A stretch of DNA of 43,920 bases from positions 1 through 43,920 of the forward strand of contig DATJMX010000048.1 of NCBI GenBank assembly GCA_035508495.1, in the 5' to 3' direction. Positions 32,323-42,066 of this stretch are shown piece after piece (within the stretch, counting starts at the first letter, position 1; the number at the start of each line of letters is the position of its first letter). The position numbers and the translations under genes were made by a program. The notes under the pieces are model-generated. The model saw only the letters and a list, made by a program, of their open reading frames with translations. It did not search any database and was not told where the DNA came from. Origin of the DNA: Candidatus Binataceae bacterium (lineage in GTDB: Bacteria > Desulfobacterota > Binatia > Binatales > Binataceae).

Positions 32323-33492
32323 TTACGCCGCCGCGGGTCTCGCGCCGATCAGCTCACGCGCCTGCGCGCGCGCCCATTCGTCGGTACCGAGCAAATCCTC
32401 GAGCGTGCGGGCGGCGCGATTCGGATGCCGCCGCATCACGTTTTCGATATGCCGCGGGATATCGACGAAGCGTACCTGGCCCGCGAGAAATCCCGCGACC
32501 AGCTCCTCGTTCGCCGCGTTGAGGCACGCCGGCATCGTGTGACCTTCAGTTAGCGCCTCGAACGCAAGGCGCAAGCACGGAAAGCGGCTGAAGTCCGGCT
32601 CCTCGAAGGTGAGGCGCGCCGCCTTGGTTAATGAAAACTTCTTCAGATGATCGAGCGGGAGGCGATCTGGATACGCCAGCGCGTATGCAACCGGGATCGC
32701 CATGTCAGGCACCGCCATCTCCGCGATCACCGAGCCGTCGATCATCTCGACCATCGAATGGATGACACTTTGTGGATGAATGACGACGCCAATTTGCTCC
32801 GGCGTCAGATCGAAGAGCCAGCGCGCCTCGATCACTTCGAGGCCTTTGTTCATGAGCGTCGCGGAATCGATCGTGATCTTGCTACCCATGCGCCAGGTCG
32901 GATGATTGAGCGCCTGCTCGACGGTTACCGAGTCGAACTGCGCGACGGGAAGCTCGCGGAACGGACCGCCTGAGGCAGTCAGGACGATTCGCTTGAGGCC
33001 CTCGCGCCCGCGGCCTTCGAGGCACTGGAAAATCGCGTTGTGCTCGCTATCAACCGGCAGCAGCCGCACTCCGTTTTCGCGTACTGCCCGCGTGATCAGC
33101 TCGCCCGCGACGACCAGCACTTCCTTGTTGGCGAAGGCGATGTCCTTGCCAGCTTTGATCGCAGCTAGAGTCGGGCGGAGGCCGAGTGCGCCGACCATCG
33201 CGGACATTACGAGCTCAGTCGCGGGATGCGTCGCCACCGCGGCCGCCCCTTCGAGGCCGTGAACGATCCTGACTCGATGATCGCTGAGCCGCTCGGTGAG
33301 ATCGCGCGCGAGTTCCGGCGTCGCGACGGAGACCAGGTCGGGACGAAAGCGGCGAATCTGCTGCGCGAAGAGATCGAGATTGCGCCCGGCCGCCATCGCC
33401 GCGACTTTGAACCGATCGCTGAAGCGCCCGACTACATCCAGCGTCGTAACGCCGACCGAGCCGGTCGAGCCTAGTATCGAAATTGTCTTCAT
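32323..33492 (-). CDS. dxr: 1-deoxy-D-xylulose 5-phosphate reductoisomerase
   Basis: Dxr (389 residues) makes 2-C-methyl-D-erythritol 4-phosphate with NADPH, the committed step of the MEP isoprenoid pathway. NADPH loop ILGSTGSVG (residues 6-14), ANKEVLVVAG, the metal site DSEHNAIFQC, SASGGPFRE-type flexible loop (TASGGPFREL) and LMNKGLEVIEA are all present. It is normally placed with frr, cdsA and rseP; here it lies in the hopanoid array between shc (10 bases) and hpnC (4 bases), tying precursor supply to hopanoid formation. Confidence 0.97.
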   Translation of the reverse strand: MKTISILGSTGSVGVTTLDVVGRFSDRFKVAAMAAGRNLDLFAQQIRRFRPDLVSVATPELARDLTERLSDHRVRIVHGLEGAAAVATHPATELVMSAMVGALGLRPTLAAIKAGKDIAFANKEVLVVAGELITRAVRENGVRLLPVDSEHNAIFQCLEGRGREGLKRIVLTASGGPFRELPVAQFDSVTVEQALNHPTWRMGSKITIDSATLMNKGLEVIEARWLFDLTPEQIGVVIHPQSVIHSMVEMIDGSVIAEMAVPDMAIPVAYALAYPDRLPLDHLKKFSLTKAARLTFEEPDFSRFPCLRLAFEALTEGHTMPACLNAANEELVAGFLAGQVRFVDIPRHIENVMRRHPNRAARTLEDLLGTDEWARAQARELIGARPAAA

Positions 33493-33502
33493 CGTGCGCC
33501 GT

Positions 33503-35530
33503 TCAGTGCGATGCCATCTCCCGGAGGCGCTTGCGGAAACGTCCGAGCGCCATCAGCGGAAAGTAATGTGCGTACATGTGATAGCGAAGGTAGAAGTGAT
33601 TCGGGAAACCGGTGCCGGTGAACTCGGATTCGTCCCACGCGCCCGCCTCATTCTGCTGCTCGGCCAGAAACTGCGCGCCGCGCATGAGTTGATCGCTGAT
33701 GCCGTCTTCGCCGGCGACGAGACCAATCATCGCCCACGCGGTCTGCGACGCGGTGCTGGTGCCGCGCCCGCGCCATGATGCGTCCTTGTCGGAGAGCGGG
33801 CTCTCGCCCCATCCGCCGTCCTCGTTCTGCTTCGACTTGAGCCAAGCGACTGCGCGTTTGATCCACGGCTCGTTGATATCGACGCCAATTTTGCGCAGAC
33901 CCGAGAGCGCAGAGAAGGTTCCGTAGATGTGATTCACGCCCCAGCGTCCCCACCAGGAGCCCTCGGGCGATTGATTCTTCTTCAGCCAGTTAATCGCGCG
34001 CTTGGCGACAGGATGATCGACGCGATAGCCGACGCCCGCCATCATCTCGAGCACGCGGCCGGTGAGATCGGGGCACGACGGATCGGTGACGGCCTCGACA
34101 TCGGCGAGTGGGATATTGTTGAGCCAGGTCGAATCGTTATCGACGTCGAAGGCGGCGAATCCGCCGTCCTCGGATTGCATGCCCATCACCCAGTTCGCGC
34201 CGGCGGCGAGCGCGTGCTCCTTGGCCGCCGTGTCATCGACCTCGGCCTCGGCGAGCACGCTCAGGATGACGGCGGAATCGTCCACGTCGGGATACCAGTC
34301 GTTATAAAACTCGAATGCCCATCCGCCGGGCTCGAGATCGGGCCGCTTAATCGACCAGTCGCCCTTCTTGAAAATCTGATTGTCGATAAACCAGCGCGCG
34401 ACTTTTTTGATCGACTCGTCGTTGCCGGGCAGCTCCGAATCGAGCAACGCGCGGCCAGCGAGCGCGGCATCCCAGTTGGGCGACACGCACGGCTGAAACA
34501 TCGAGTAGTCGTCGAAGTGCCAGATGAGTTCCTTGATCCCTTCGAGTGCTTTTTTGAGCACCGGATGGTCGTTGCGGTAGCCGTTGGCCTTCAGAGCCAT
34601 CGCGCTCAGCAGGTAGCAGGGTTCGATGCCGCCCCAGGTGCCGTTGCCCTCCTGATGCTCGAGGATCCAGTTCTCGACGAAGCGCATCGCACGCGCCCGC
34701 AGCGTCGGCAGATGATGGCGATCGAAAACGCGCAGGCCCTTGTCGGCGACATTGAGCGCATTGCGCAGCGAGACGAGCTTCTTGCCGCGCGGCTGCTTGA
34801 ACTTGGTGAAGTGCGGAGGCTGGATGAACAGCTCGAGCACTCCTGCCACGTAATCGATCTGCTTCACGGGCCGCGCAGCCTGCAGATACATCAGGGCCAT
34901 CAGCGTGCCGCGCGCCCACGATGACAGCTCGTAGATATTGAAGAAGAACCAGTTCGGAAACATCGCGAGCTCGATCGGAATCGCCGCCGTCGCGTGCCAT
35001 CCGACCTGGCCCATCGCGGCCAGATAGAAGCGCGCGAGCGTGCCGCAGTTCTCGATGCCGCCCTTGGACAAGATCCAGCGCCGCGCCTGCATGCATGGCT
35101 CGTCGCCGGCGCGCAGTCCCGCGAGCTTCAGCGCGAAGTACGCCTCGATCGACGTCGAGAGGTAGCCCTCGCCGCCCGGATACAGGCTCCAGCTTCCGTC
35201 GGCGTTCTGCAGATCGAGCAGATGCTTTTTCATCCGCGGCTCGAGCTCGGGATCGACGATGTCCATGAAGTGGCTGAAGATCATGTACTCGGCGTTCATT
35301 TCGCCGTTGGCTTCGAGCGGCGCCTGCCAATAACCCTCGGGCTTTTGCAGCGCGATCAGCGACTTCTGCGCGCGATCGATCGTGTAATCGATCCTGGCGA
35401 CGTATTCGGGGGGCGCGCCCGCGGCCGGCGCGGTGAGATTCTGGACTTCTGCGGTCTCGTTCATGGATTCTTCGATTGGTCTCTCCCCGGAGTTCGCGCC
35501 ATCAAGCGCGCCATCGTTGTTGGAGCTCAT
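33503..35530 (-). CDS. shc: Squalene-hopene cyclase
   Basis: Shc/HpnF (675 residues) folds squalene into hopene and hopanol at the membrane. The catalytic acid motif DxDD is D415-V-D-D418 (within YPDVDDSAV). QW repeats are seen along the chain, for example NADGSWSLYPGG, GNGTWGG, EDGGFAAFD, PEGSWWGRWG, EDGGWGES and NEAGAWDES. WGRWGVNHIYGTFS is the usual channel region. ATG 35530 overlaps the stop of the dehydrogenase (ATGA). A much longer frame upstream only reads through the dehydrogenase gene in another frame. The first 40 residues are acidic and non-conserved. Confidence 0.97.
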   Translation of the reverse strand: MSSNNDGALDGANSGERPIEESMNETAEVQNLTAPAAGAPPEYVARIDYTIDRAQKSLIALQKPEGYWQAPLEANGEMNAEYMIFSHFMDIVDPELEPRMKKHLLDLQNADGSWSLYPGGEGYLSTSIEAYFALKLAGLRAGDEPCMQARRWILSKGGIENCGTLARFYLAAMGQVGWHATAAIPIELAMFPNWFFFNIYELSSWARGTLMALMYLQAARPVKQIDYVAGVLELFIQPPHFTKFKQPRGKKLVSLRNALNVADKGLRVFDRHHLPTLRARAMRFVENWILEHQEGNGTWGGIEPCYLLSAMALKANGYRNDHPVLKKALEGIKELIWHFDDYSMFQPCVSPNWDAALAGRALLDSELPGNDESIKKVARWFIDNQIFKKGDWSIKRPDLEPGGWAFEFYNDWYPDVDDSAVILSVLAEAEVDDTAAKEHALAAGANWVMGMQSEDGGFAAFDVDNDSTWLNNIPLADVEAVTDPSCPDLTGRVLEMMAGVGYRVDHPVAKRAINWLKKNQSPEGSWWGRWGVNHIYGTFSALSGLRKIGVDINEPWIKRAVAWLKSKQNEDGGWGESPLSDKDASWRGRGTSTASQTAWAMIGLVAGEDGISDQLMRGAQFLAEQQNEAGAWDESEFTGTGFPNHFYLRYHMYAHYFPLMALGRFRKRLREMASH

Positions 35531-36584
35531 GGCGTGATCGCGCACTTCAAAATCTCTCCTCGCTCGAGCATCGCGAACACGTCTTCGAGCTCGCTGAGCC
35601 GCCGATGCGCGTTGATGACAGCGCCGAAGTTCAGCTCGCGCGCGCACAGCATCTCGCGGGTTTTCGCAACGTCGCGCGGACGAAAATGAAACGGCGCGAG
35701 CAGCGTCAGATTGTCGTAATGCATCCGGCGCGTATCGACGTTGAGCATCGTGCCGACCGGGCATCCGCCGAACAGCACCGCGCGTCCGCCGCGCCGCATG
35801 AACTTGATCGAATCCTGCCAGCCATCGATCTGGCCGGTGCATTCGATAACGAGATCGGGGCCATAGCCGCCGTTGAGGCGCGCGAGCACGGCTCCGACGT
35901 CGTCGCGATACGCATCGAGGACGAGATCGGCGCCCATTTCCGATGCCCACTTGAGGCGTTGCGCACCGCGGCCCACCATCACGATTTGCCGCACGCCCGC
36001 GGCGCGCAGCGTGATCATATGCAGCAGGCCGAAAGGGCCCGCGCCGACGATCACCGCGGTCTCATGAGCCTCGGGCTTCGCGATCTCCTGCGCGTGGACG
36101 ACGCACGAAAGCGGCTCCAGCAGCGCGGCTTCCTCGAACGGCAGCCAGCGCGGCTTGAGGAACGTATTGGTCGCGACAACGTGAGCCGGCAGGATGATCA
36201 TGTCGGCATACGCGCCGAGCACCATCCGCCCGAGCGCATCGTCGCAGAGATTCTCCTGACCGCGCTTGCAGTAGAAACAATCGCCGCAGGGCGCGGTGGG
36301 GGCACACATAATCTCGTCGCCAACTCGATACGCGGTGACTCCGTGTCCGACTTCGGCGACTACTCCGGAGAACTCATGACCGATAGGAGTCGGCGTTGGC
36401 CACAGCGGATGCCCACGGCGGAAAGTCTTGAGATCGGTGCCGCAGCTCAGCGCGCATCGAATCTGGATCAGCAGCTCGCCGGGTCCCGGATGCGCCGGCA
36501 TCCAGTCGCGCAGCTCGAGCACGCGCGGTTCGAGGAGGACCGCCTGCCGCGGACGCATCTGCGGTTTCATTACGGCCGCGGCGG

Positions 36585-36588
<4 letters not shown>
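35527..36588 (-). CDS. Zinc-dependent alcohol dehydrogenase (MDR family)
   Basis: A 353-residue medium-chain dehydrogenase. Catalytic zinc ligands appear as the Cys in SCGTDLKTF and His-Glu in GHEFSGVV; the structural zinc site is C-x2-C-x2-C-x7-C in CGDCFYCKRGQENLC. The nucleotide loop is VGAGPFGLLHM. It resembles threonine/sorbitol-type dehydrogenases. GTG start overlaps the ispA stop (GTGA) and its own stop overlaps shc (ATGA), so it is firmly inside the operon. A reductase turning ribosylhopane into bacteriohopanetetrol has been missing from the pathway; this gene is a candidate by position only. Confidence 0.9.
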
Positions 36589-37484
<896 letters not shown>

Positions 37485-37557
37485 TTGGTCCGGGTCGGCG
37501 CGCCAAAGCGCTCGCGGCGCGCCGGGATGCGAAGCGCACGCGGCGCTTCGTATCGCG

Positions 37558-38562
37558 CTAGTGCATGTAGTGGCGCACCATCCGCCACGAATCTTTCAGG
37601 TTCGAGCCGAAGTCGAGCGCGACGGTGCCCTCGAATCCGGAGTGGAGCTTGCAATCGCGGCAGCGGATATCCTGCTTGGAGCGGTAGTACTCCCAATCAG
37701 TCGCTGCGTGCATGTCTTCGAATGATTTGTAGTGCCCGTTGGTGATCAGGTAGCAGGGCCCCTTCCAGCCGCGCGGATTGCGCGTGACCGTGGTCCAGGG
37801 GCTGCACAGGAGATCGCGCTTGCCGACGAGATAGTCGAGGTAGATCGGCGTGTTGACGATCTTGTGGTCGTGCGCCATCTCGTTGATCTTCATGAACTTG
37901 TACGGCATCTCCTCTTTCTTGAGGTAGAGCTCGTCGTTGTTCAGCACCTGGTAGTGATAGCCGGGGCTCAGCAGCATCCCATCGACGCCGAGCGTGGTCA
38001 GGAACTTGACCAGCTCCTCGAGCTCGTCGCCGGTGGTCTCGCGGAAGACGGTGGTGTTGGTCTGCACGCGATAGCCCTTGTCCTTGAGCATCTTGATCAT
38101 CTTGACGGCGATATCGAAGTGACCGTCGCGCGCAGTCACGCGATCGTTGGTCTCCTTCATGCCGTCGAGATGGATATTGAAGCTGAGGTAGCTGCTGGGG
38201 CCGACGTTCTTGACGAAACGCTCGAGCAGGATCGCGTTGGTGCAGATCATGACGTGGCGGCCCTGCTCTTCGATAAGCCGGTTCGTCAGTGGCGCGATAT
38301 GCTTGTACATGAGCGGCTCGCCGCCGCAGATCGAAACGATCGGCGCGCCGCATTCCTTGGCCGAGTCCAGCGCCTCATCGAGCGTCATCATGTCGCGAAT
38401 CGTGTCCTTGTATTCGACGATTCGGCCGCATCCGACGCACGCGAGGTTGCACGCATGTAGCGGCTCGAGCATCAGCACGAGCGGGAAATATTTCTCCCCG
38501 GCGCGCTTCTTTTTGCTCATGTAGCGGCCAAGGTCGATCATCTGCTTGAAAGGAACGCGCAT
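37558..38562 (-). CDS. hpnH: Adenosyl-hopene transferase HpnH (radical SAM)
   Basis: HpnH (334 residues) is a radical SAM enzyme that joins the 5'-deoxyadenosyl group to hopene, forming adenosylhopane. The [4Fe-4S] motif C-x3-C-x2-C is C38, C42, C45 in HACNLACVGCG, and GGEPLMY is the SAM-binding GGE. MRVPFKQMIDLGRYM at the start and CRDCKLHSGFEGTVA near the end are HpnH-specific. It lies 36 bases after the TetR gene and 73 before ispA. It links the Shc product to extended C35 hopanoids. Confidence 0.97.
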   Translation of the reverse strand: MRVPFKQMIDLGRYMSKKKRAGEKYFPLVLMLEPLHACNLACVGCGRIVEYKDTIRDMMTLDEALDSAKECGAPIVSICGGEPLMYKHIAPLTNRLIEEQGRHVMICTNAILLERFVKNVGPSSYLSFNIHLDGMKETNDRVTARDGHFDIAVKMIKMLKDKGYRVQTNTTVFRETTGDELEELVKFLTTLGVDGMLLSPGYHYQVLNNDELYLKKEEMPYKFMKINEMAHDHKIVNTPIYLDYLVGKRDLLCSPWTTVTRNPRGWKGPCYLITNGHYKSFEDMHAATDWEYYRSKQDIRCRDCKLHSGFEGTVALDFGSNLKDSWRMVRHYMH

Positions 38563-38598
38563 CTTCTAAGTCGTCTCCTGCCGGGATGAAGATGTAAT

Positions 38599-39258
38599 TC
38601 AGGCGGACGCGCTGCCGTCCGCGGGGGGAGTGCGATCCGCTTCCCCAAACAACCACTCACCAACCATCGCAACCGCGGCCTCGGTGTCCACCGAACTGCC
38701 GCCGATAAATAGATGCTCAATCAAGAGCCCGTTGAGCGCCGAGACCAGGAAGCCGGCCGCCGCTTCGGGCGCGAAACGCCGCGAGCATATTCCTTTTTCC
38801 TGCGCCCGCGCGATGAGTTCAACCAGCATCGCGCGGTAGCCGCCGTAGAGCCGCAGCACCTGGTCGCTGAGAGTCTCCGACAGATGCTGATCGTGCATCA
38901 TCTGGGCGAGGAAAAACCGGACCGAACTCGCGTTCTCGTGGATGAAATGCAGGTACTGCTCGACCAGCTTCTGGATTTGCGCGCGCTCGTCAAGCTTGCC
39001 CGCTTCCTCGGCAAAGTCGATGAAGTAAGGCTCGAGCAGACGGTTAAGGACCGCGACGAACAACTCTTCCTTGGTCTTGAAATGCCAGAAGATGAGCGCC
39101 TTGCTGACGTGCGCCTCGCGGGCAACCTCGGACATCGAGGTCTCGTGAAAGCCACGGTTGGCAAACAGATGCATCGCGGCCTTGAGAATCTCGTCGCGAG
39201 AATCCTGCGCCTGTCCGCGCGGCTCGATAGGCGCCACTTTGTCCTGAGATGTGCTCAT
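38599..39258 (-). CDS. TetR-family transcriptional regulator of the hopanoid array
   Basis: A 219-residue TetR repressor. The HTH domain runs from about residue 18 to 65: SRDEILKAAMHLFANRGFHE, SMSEVAREAHVSKALIFWHF, KTKEELFVAVL. The C-terminal ligand-binding half is helical, with a possible TetR_C-type fold. ATG 39258 is preferred over an in-frame upstream start because a GAGCTGG box precedes it. It is the first gene of the minus-strand array and sits downstream of a 24-bp inverted repeat, which suggests autoregulation and control of hopanoid genes. The ligand is unknown; a fatty acid or isoprenoid would fit. Confidence 0.88.
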   Translation of the reverse strand: MSTSQDKVAPIEPRGQAQDSRDEILKAAMHLFANRGFHETSMSEVAREAHVSKALIFWHFKTKEELFVAVLNRLLEPYFIDFAEEAGKLDERAQIQKLVEQYLHFIHENASSVRFFLAQMMHDQHLSETLSDQVLRLYGGYRAMLVELIARAQEKGICSRRFAPEAAAGFLVSALNGLLIEHLFIGGSSVDTEAAVAMVGEWLFGEADRTPPADGSASA

Positions 39259-39386
39259 CCAGCTCGATTCTAAGAGTTCAGCCTCGGTCCGCCACACACC
39301 AAGCCGTTACGATTGCGCTCCCGACATCGGTATGCGAACCCGAAATACTGGAGCAGAAGACACGGCTAACCTTTCGGTCAATCGTA

Positions 39387-39414
39387 ATCGTACCTTGACG
39401 GGCACGAATGTCAA
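39387..39414 (-). promoter_or_regulatory. Putative sigma70 promoter of TetR-hopanoid operon
   Basis: Read on the minus strand, TTGACA (39414-39409) is a perfect -35 box, followed after 16 bases by TACGAT (39392-39387), a 4/6 match to -10. It points toward the TetR gene 120-130 bases away. It overlaps the inverted repeat at 39393-39416. Confidence 0.5.
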
Positions 39415-39416
39415 GG
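39393..39416. promoter_or_regulatory. 24-bp inverted repeat, likely TetR operator
   Basis: CCTTGAC (39393-39399), ten bases, GTCAAGG (39410-39416): perfect 7-bp arms, of the size TetR dimers bind. It covers the spacer and -35 box of the promoter in front of the TetR-hpnH operon, so binding would shut the promoter. Symmetry and position are seen; binding is inferred. Confidence 0.6.
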
Positions 39417-39535
39417 CGGTCCAGTCCGATCGGTCAGGCAGGAGACACGCGATACCAGCAGGTAGCGTGAAAAAGTCCGGTATCGAAGACATATTCGGGT
39501 CAAAAATCGTGCAGTCTGAGTGGTTGACGACAGTG

Positions 39536-40555
39536 TTACCGGTCGATTTTCCGGGCGCGGCCTCCTTCCGACGATGAAATCCGGGCGGCCTCAATAATGG
39601 CGACACAGTTGCGGGCCTCGATTCGATTGCTGCGTGCCATCGTCGACTCGTTGCCCGCGATGAGCGCCTCTTCGAAGTCGCACGCCATCCCGGCGAACCA
39701 GGCCGCGTGATACGAGTCGTCGGGCGCGTCGGCCACGGTCAAATCCTGGGCGCGGCCGTCGCGATCGGTGAACGTGACCTGGTCGCCTTCGATATCGAGG
39801 CGGCCGCGATCGCCTTCGATCGCGGCTGACGTGCTGCGTCGGCCCGAGCGCCACGACAGACGCGAGGTTGCGACGCATCCGCCGGCCATCTCGATTCGCA
39901 TCTCGGCCGCATCGTCGGCGTCGCTGCCGGGCGGGAATTCGAGCCGCGCCGCGACAGTCTCAGGCGCGGCGCCGCCGAGCAGCCACTGCATCAGGTAGAA
40001 GATATGCCATCCGTGATCGATCAGAATCCCGCCGCCCGAGGCTGCTGACTGGCGCCATCGCCCGCCCGCGCCGCCTTTGCCGGCGGGCTGCGTGCGCAGG
40101 CGATCCAGTGACATCGAGTGAACAACGCCGAGACGGCCGTTCGCGATCGCCTCGCGCGCCGTCGCATACGGCGGCGAGTACTTCCAATTATGCACGCACA
40201 TCATGACCCGCCGCTTCGCGTCGGCGACGCGGGCGAGAGCGTCGAACTCTTCGAGCGAGAGTGCGAACGGTTTTTCGACCAGCACGCTCGCATCCGCTGC
40301 CAGAGCCGTCGCAGCTGACTTCGCATGGAGCGAGGGCGGACTCGCGATATCGACGAAGTCGAGCGCCTCGCCGTCGAGCATCAGTTCCAGATCGTCGTAA
40401 ACCCTGACGCCGTCGATCAGCCGCAACGCCTCGTGCCGCCGCTCCGAAATCGGATCGTGGATGACATTCAGAGTGATATTCGGGCGCGTGCGCCATCCGA
40501 TCAGATGCGCCCGCGCCGCGACCTCGCCGAAACCTGAAATCGCGCCGCGGATCAT
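39536..40555 (-). CDS. Gfo/Idh/MocA-family oxidoreductase
   Basis: A 339-residue NAD(P)-dependent dehydrogenase. The Rossmann start is IRGAISGFGEVAARAHLIGW, and the family motif EKP occurs in VEKPFALSLEEF around residue 95. MCVHNWKYSPPYATAREAI and GGILIDHGWHIFYLMQWLLG, with the catalytic-region His, follow. Members oxidise or reduce sugar derivatives. The ATG at 40555 overlaps the LLM gene stop (ATGA); an ATG nine bases upstream is also in frame. The sugar is unknown. It is not clearly linked to the hopanoid genes, which start beyond a promoter. Confidence 0.9.
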   Translation of the reverse strand: MIRGAISGFGEVAARAHLIGWRTRPNITLNVIHDPISERRHEALRLIDGVRVYDDLELMLDGEALDFVDIASPPSLHAKSAATALAADASVLVEKPFALSLEEFDALARVADAKRRVMMCVHNWKYSPPYATAREAIANGRLGVVHSMSLDRLRTQPAGKGGAGGRWRQSAASGGGILIDHGWHIFYLMQWLLGGAAPETVAARLEFPPGSDADDAAEMRIEMAGGCVATSRLSWRSGRRSTSAAIEGDRGRLDIEGDQVTFTDRDGRAQDLTVADAPDDSYHAAWFAGMACDFEEALIAGNESTMARSNRIEARNCVAIIEAARISSSEGGRARKIDR

Positions 40556-41403
40556 CCGACCCATTGACGCGCCAGGCCCTCGATTTCGCGCTGCGCGCCC
40601 TCGGGCGAGAGGTCTTCAGGAAAAACGATCAGGCGATGCGCTCCCGCGGCCGCATAGTCGTCGCAGGCGCGGCGCGTGTCCTTGCCGCCCAGCGGCGAGA
40701 ACATGGTGATTTCGATCTGGCTGAAGTCGCGTCCCGCCTCGTCGCACATCTTCTTGAGCTTGGCGAGTTCGTCCTTGAGCGCGGCCGGCTCGAGCGCGAT
40801 CGGACCCCATCCGTCGCCGATCTCGACCGTGTTGCGCAGGCCGCGATCGCCGTTCTGTCCGATATGAACGGGAGGATAGGGCTTGCGGGCCGGCTTGGGA
40901 TTGCAATGCACTGCGGGGAATTTCACGAACTCGCCGTTGAAGCTCGCCTCGTCCTTGGTCCACAGCTCTTTCATCGCGCGGACGTACTCGCGCGTCATCG
41001 GCCAGCGCCGGCGGAACTCCACGCCCATGATTTCGCTCTCGTCCTTGAGCCATCCCGCGCCGATGCCGAACAGGAAACGGCCGCCGGTGTAAAAGTCGAG
41101 AGTCGCGATTTCCTTGGCCGTGATGATCGGATCGCGCTCGGGCACGAGGCAGATCCCGGTGCCGAGCTTGATCGTTTTGGTCGCCGCGCCCGCGAGCGCG
41201 AGTCCGACGAACGGATCGATCATGTGGTAGTAGCCCTTGGGAATCTTGCCGTCGCCGCGCGGGAACGGCGTCTTGTGAACCGACGGAATAATGGGATGCT
41301 CGGGCAGCCAGAACGATTCGAAACCCGCCGCTTCGCACATCTTTGCGACGGTCGCGGGATCAGCGGTGTAGCTGGCGGTGAATGCAAGGACTCCGATTTT
41401 CAT
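40552..41403 (-). CDS. LLM-class F420-dependent oxidoreductase (Rv2161c-like)
   Basis: A 283-residue bacterial luciferase-like monooxygenase/F420 oxidoreductase. The N-terminus KIGVLAFTASYTADPATVAKMCEAAGFESFWLPEH, split here as KIGVLAFTASY and GFESFWLPEHP, and the segment IKLGTGICLVPERDPIITAK, TLDFYTGGRFLFGIGAGWLK and MTREYVRAMKELW mark the Rv2161c subfamily, where F420 is the usual cofactor. ATG 41403 has GGAGG at spacing 6. It overlaps the Gfo/Idh gene by four bases. Substrate unknown. No F420 biosynthesis gene is in the window. Confidence 0.9.
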   Translation of the reverse strand: MKIGVLAFTASYTADPATVAKMCEAAGFESFWLPEHPIIPSVHKTPFPRGDGKIPKGYYHMIDPFVGLALAGAATKTIKLGTGICLVPERDPIITAKEIATLDFYTGGRFLFGIGAGWLKDESEIMGVEFRRRWPMTREYVRAMKELWTKDEASFNGEFVKFPAVHCNPKPARKPYPPVHIGQNGDRGLRNTVEIGDGWGPIALEPAALKDELAKLKKMCDEAGRDFSQIEITMFSPLGGKDTRRACDDYAAAGAHRLIVFPEDLSPEGAQREIEGLARQWVG

Positions 41404-41573
41404 CACGGGCCTCCAACCCAACTCGGACGATGATTGCCGACCAAGTTAGCGCGAAGCCCCCCGCGGCACCAAAGGCCAAACACCCATCAAGAATCCGATT
41501 AGGCGAAGCGCGCATAATGACAAGCGCCATCGGAATTGATGGTAAGCGCGTCCGCCTGAGGAGTGTATCTGAG

Positions 41574-41914
41574 ATGAGACCTGCTCGCGTCGATTATGAG
41601 ATCGGAAGTGGCAGTGTATTTAAGGATCTTGGCTGCACGATGCGGATGAATTCGATATCAAAAGCGACATTGCGATTCTCATTGGCAGGCGAATCAACAA
41701 ACTCGGACTCACCCGGGCAGAGGCCGCAAAGATCATGGGAATCGACCAACCCAAAGCCTCAGCCCTCGTTAGAGGTCGCTTGGAGAAATTTTCGAGAGAC
41801 AGGCTTTGCGAGCTGCTTGCCCGGCTAGGTTACGATGTCGATATTCGAGTACACGAAAAACGAATCAGCAATGGCGTCGTCGCGCCTGGCAGAGTGAAGC
41901 TCAGCCTGGTGTGA
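41574..41914 (+). pseudogene. Frameshifted XRE/HTH antitoxin-like gene (HigA2 type)
   Basis: ATG 41574 (GGAG box upstream) begins a frame with YEIGSGSVFKDLG, the N-terminal signature of the solitary XRE-type antitoxin family. One base appears lost near 41633 (GGC|CTG expected, GGCTG found). In the shifted frame the protein continues with LHDADEFDIKSDIAILIG, GLTRAEAAKIMGIDQPKASALVRGRL and RDRLCELLARLGYDVDIRV to a stop at 41912-41914. The helix-turn-helix is intact in the second frame. A full protein would be about 114 residues. No toxin gene is adjacent. It may be a pseudogene, a sequencing error or a programmed -1 shift. Confidence 0.65.
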
Positions 41915-41920
41915 ATCGAT

Positions 41921-41998
41921 CTAGATGCGTTGGACGCTCGACCTATGCAGCAGGATCTCGCCGGGATGAATGAGAGGCAGAAAATTCTTGGTCGGCAT
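41921..41998 (-). pseudogene. Possible remnant of a HigA-type antitoxin N-terminus
   Basis: A 25-residue frame beginning MPTKNFLPLIHPGEILLHR resembles the start of HigA antitoxins (PIHPGEIL..E), then stops at TAG 41923-41921 where the helix-turn-helix should begin. It faces the frameshifted XRE gene, seven bases away. Short length makes this uncertain. Confidence 0.3.
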
Positions 41999-42066
41999 AG
42001 CTAAAACAGCACCGCCAAATTCAGATCCGATCAGTTCGCTCAACGATAATCGGTGAACGATTCAAA
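41999..42066. other. Short gene-free gap
   Basis: Some 70 bases between the antitoxin remnant and the small membrane protein. I see no promoter, hairpin or repeat that I can support. Confidence 0.3.

Noticed and set aside
35531..35950. 140-residue N-terminal extension of squalene-hopene cyclase
   Set aside because: It reads the dehydrogenase gene out of frame; the ATGA overlap start at 35530 gives the normal Shc length.
39307..39606. 99-residue frame over the TetR-hopanoid promoter region
   Set aside because: No ribosome site, no recognisable domain, and it covers a promoter and operator-like dyad.
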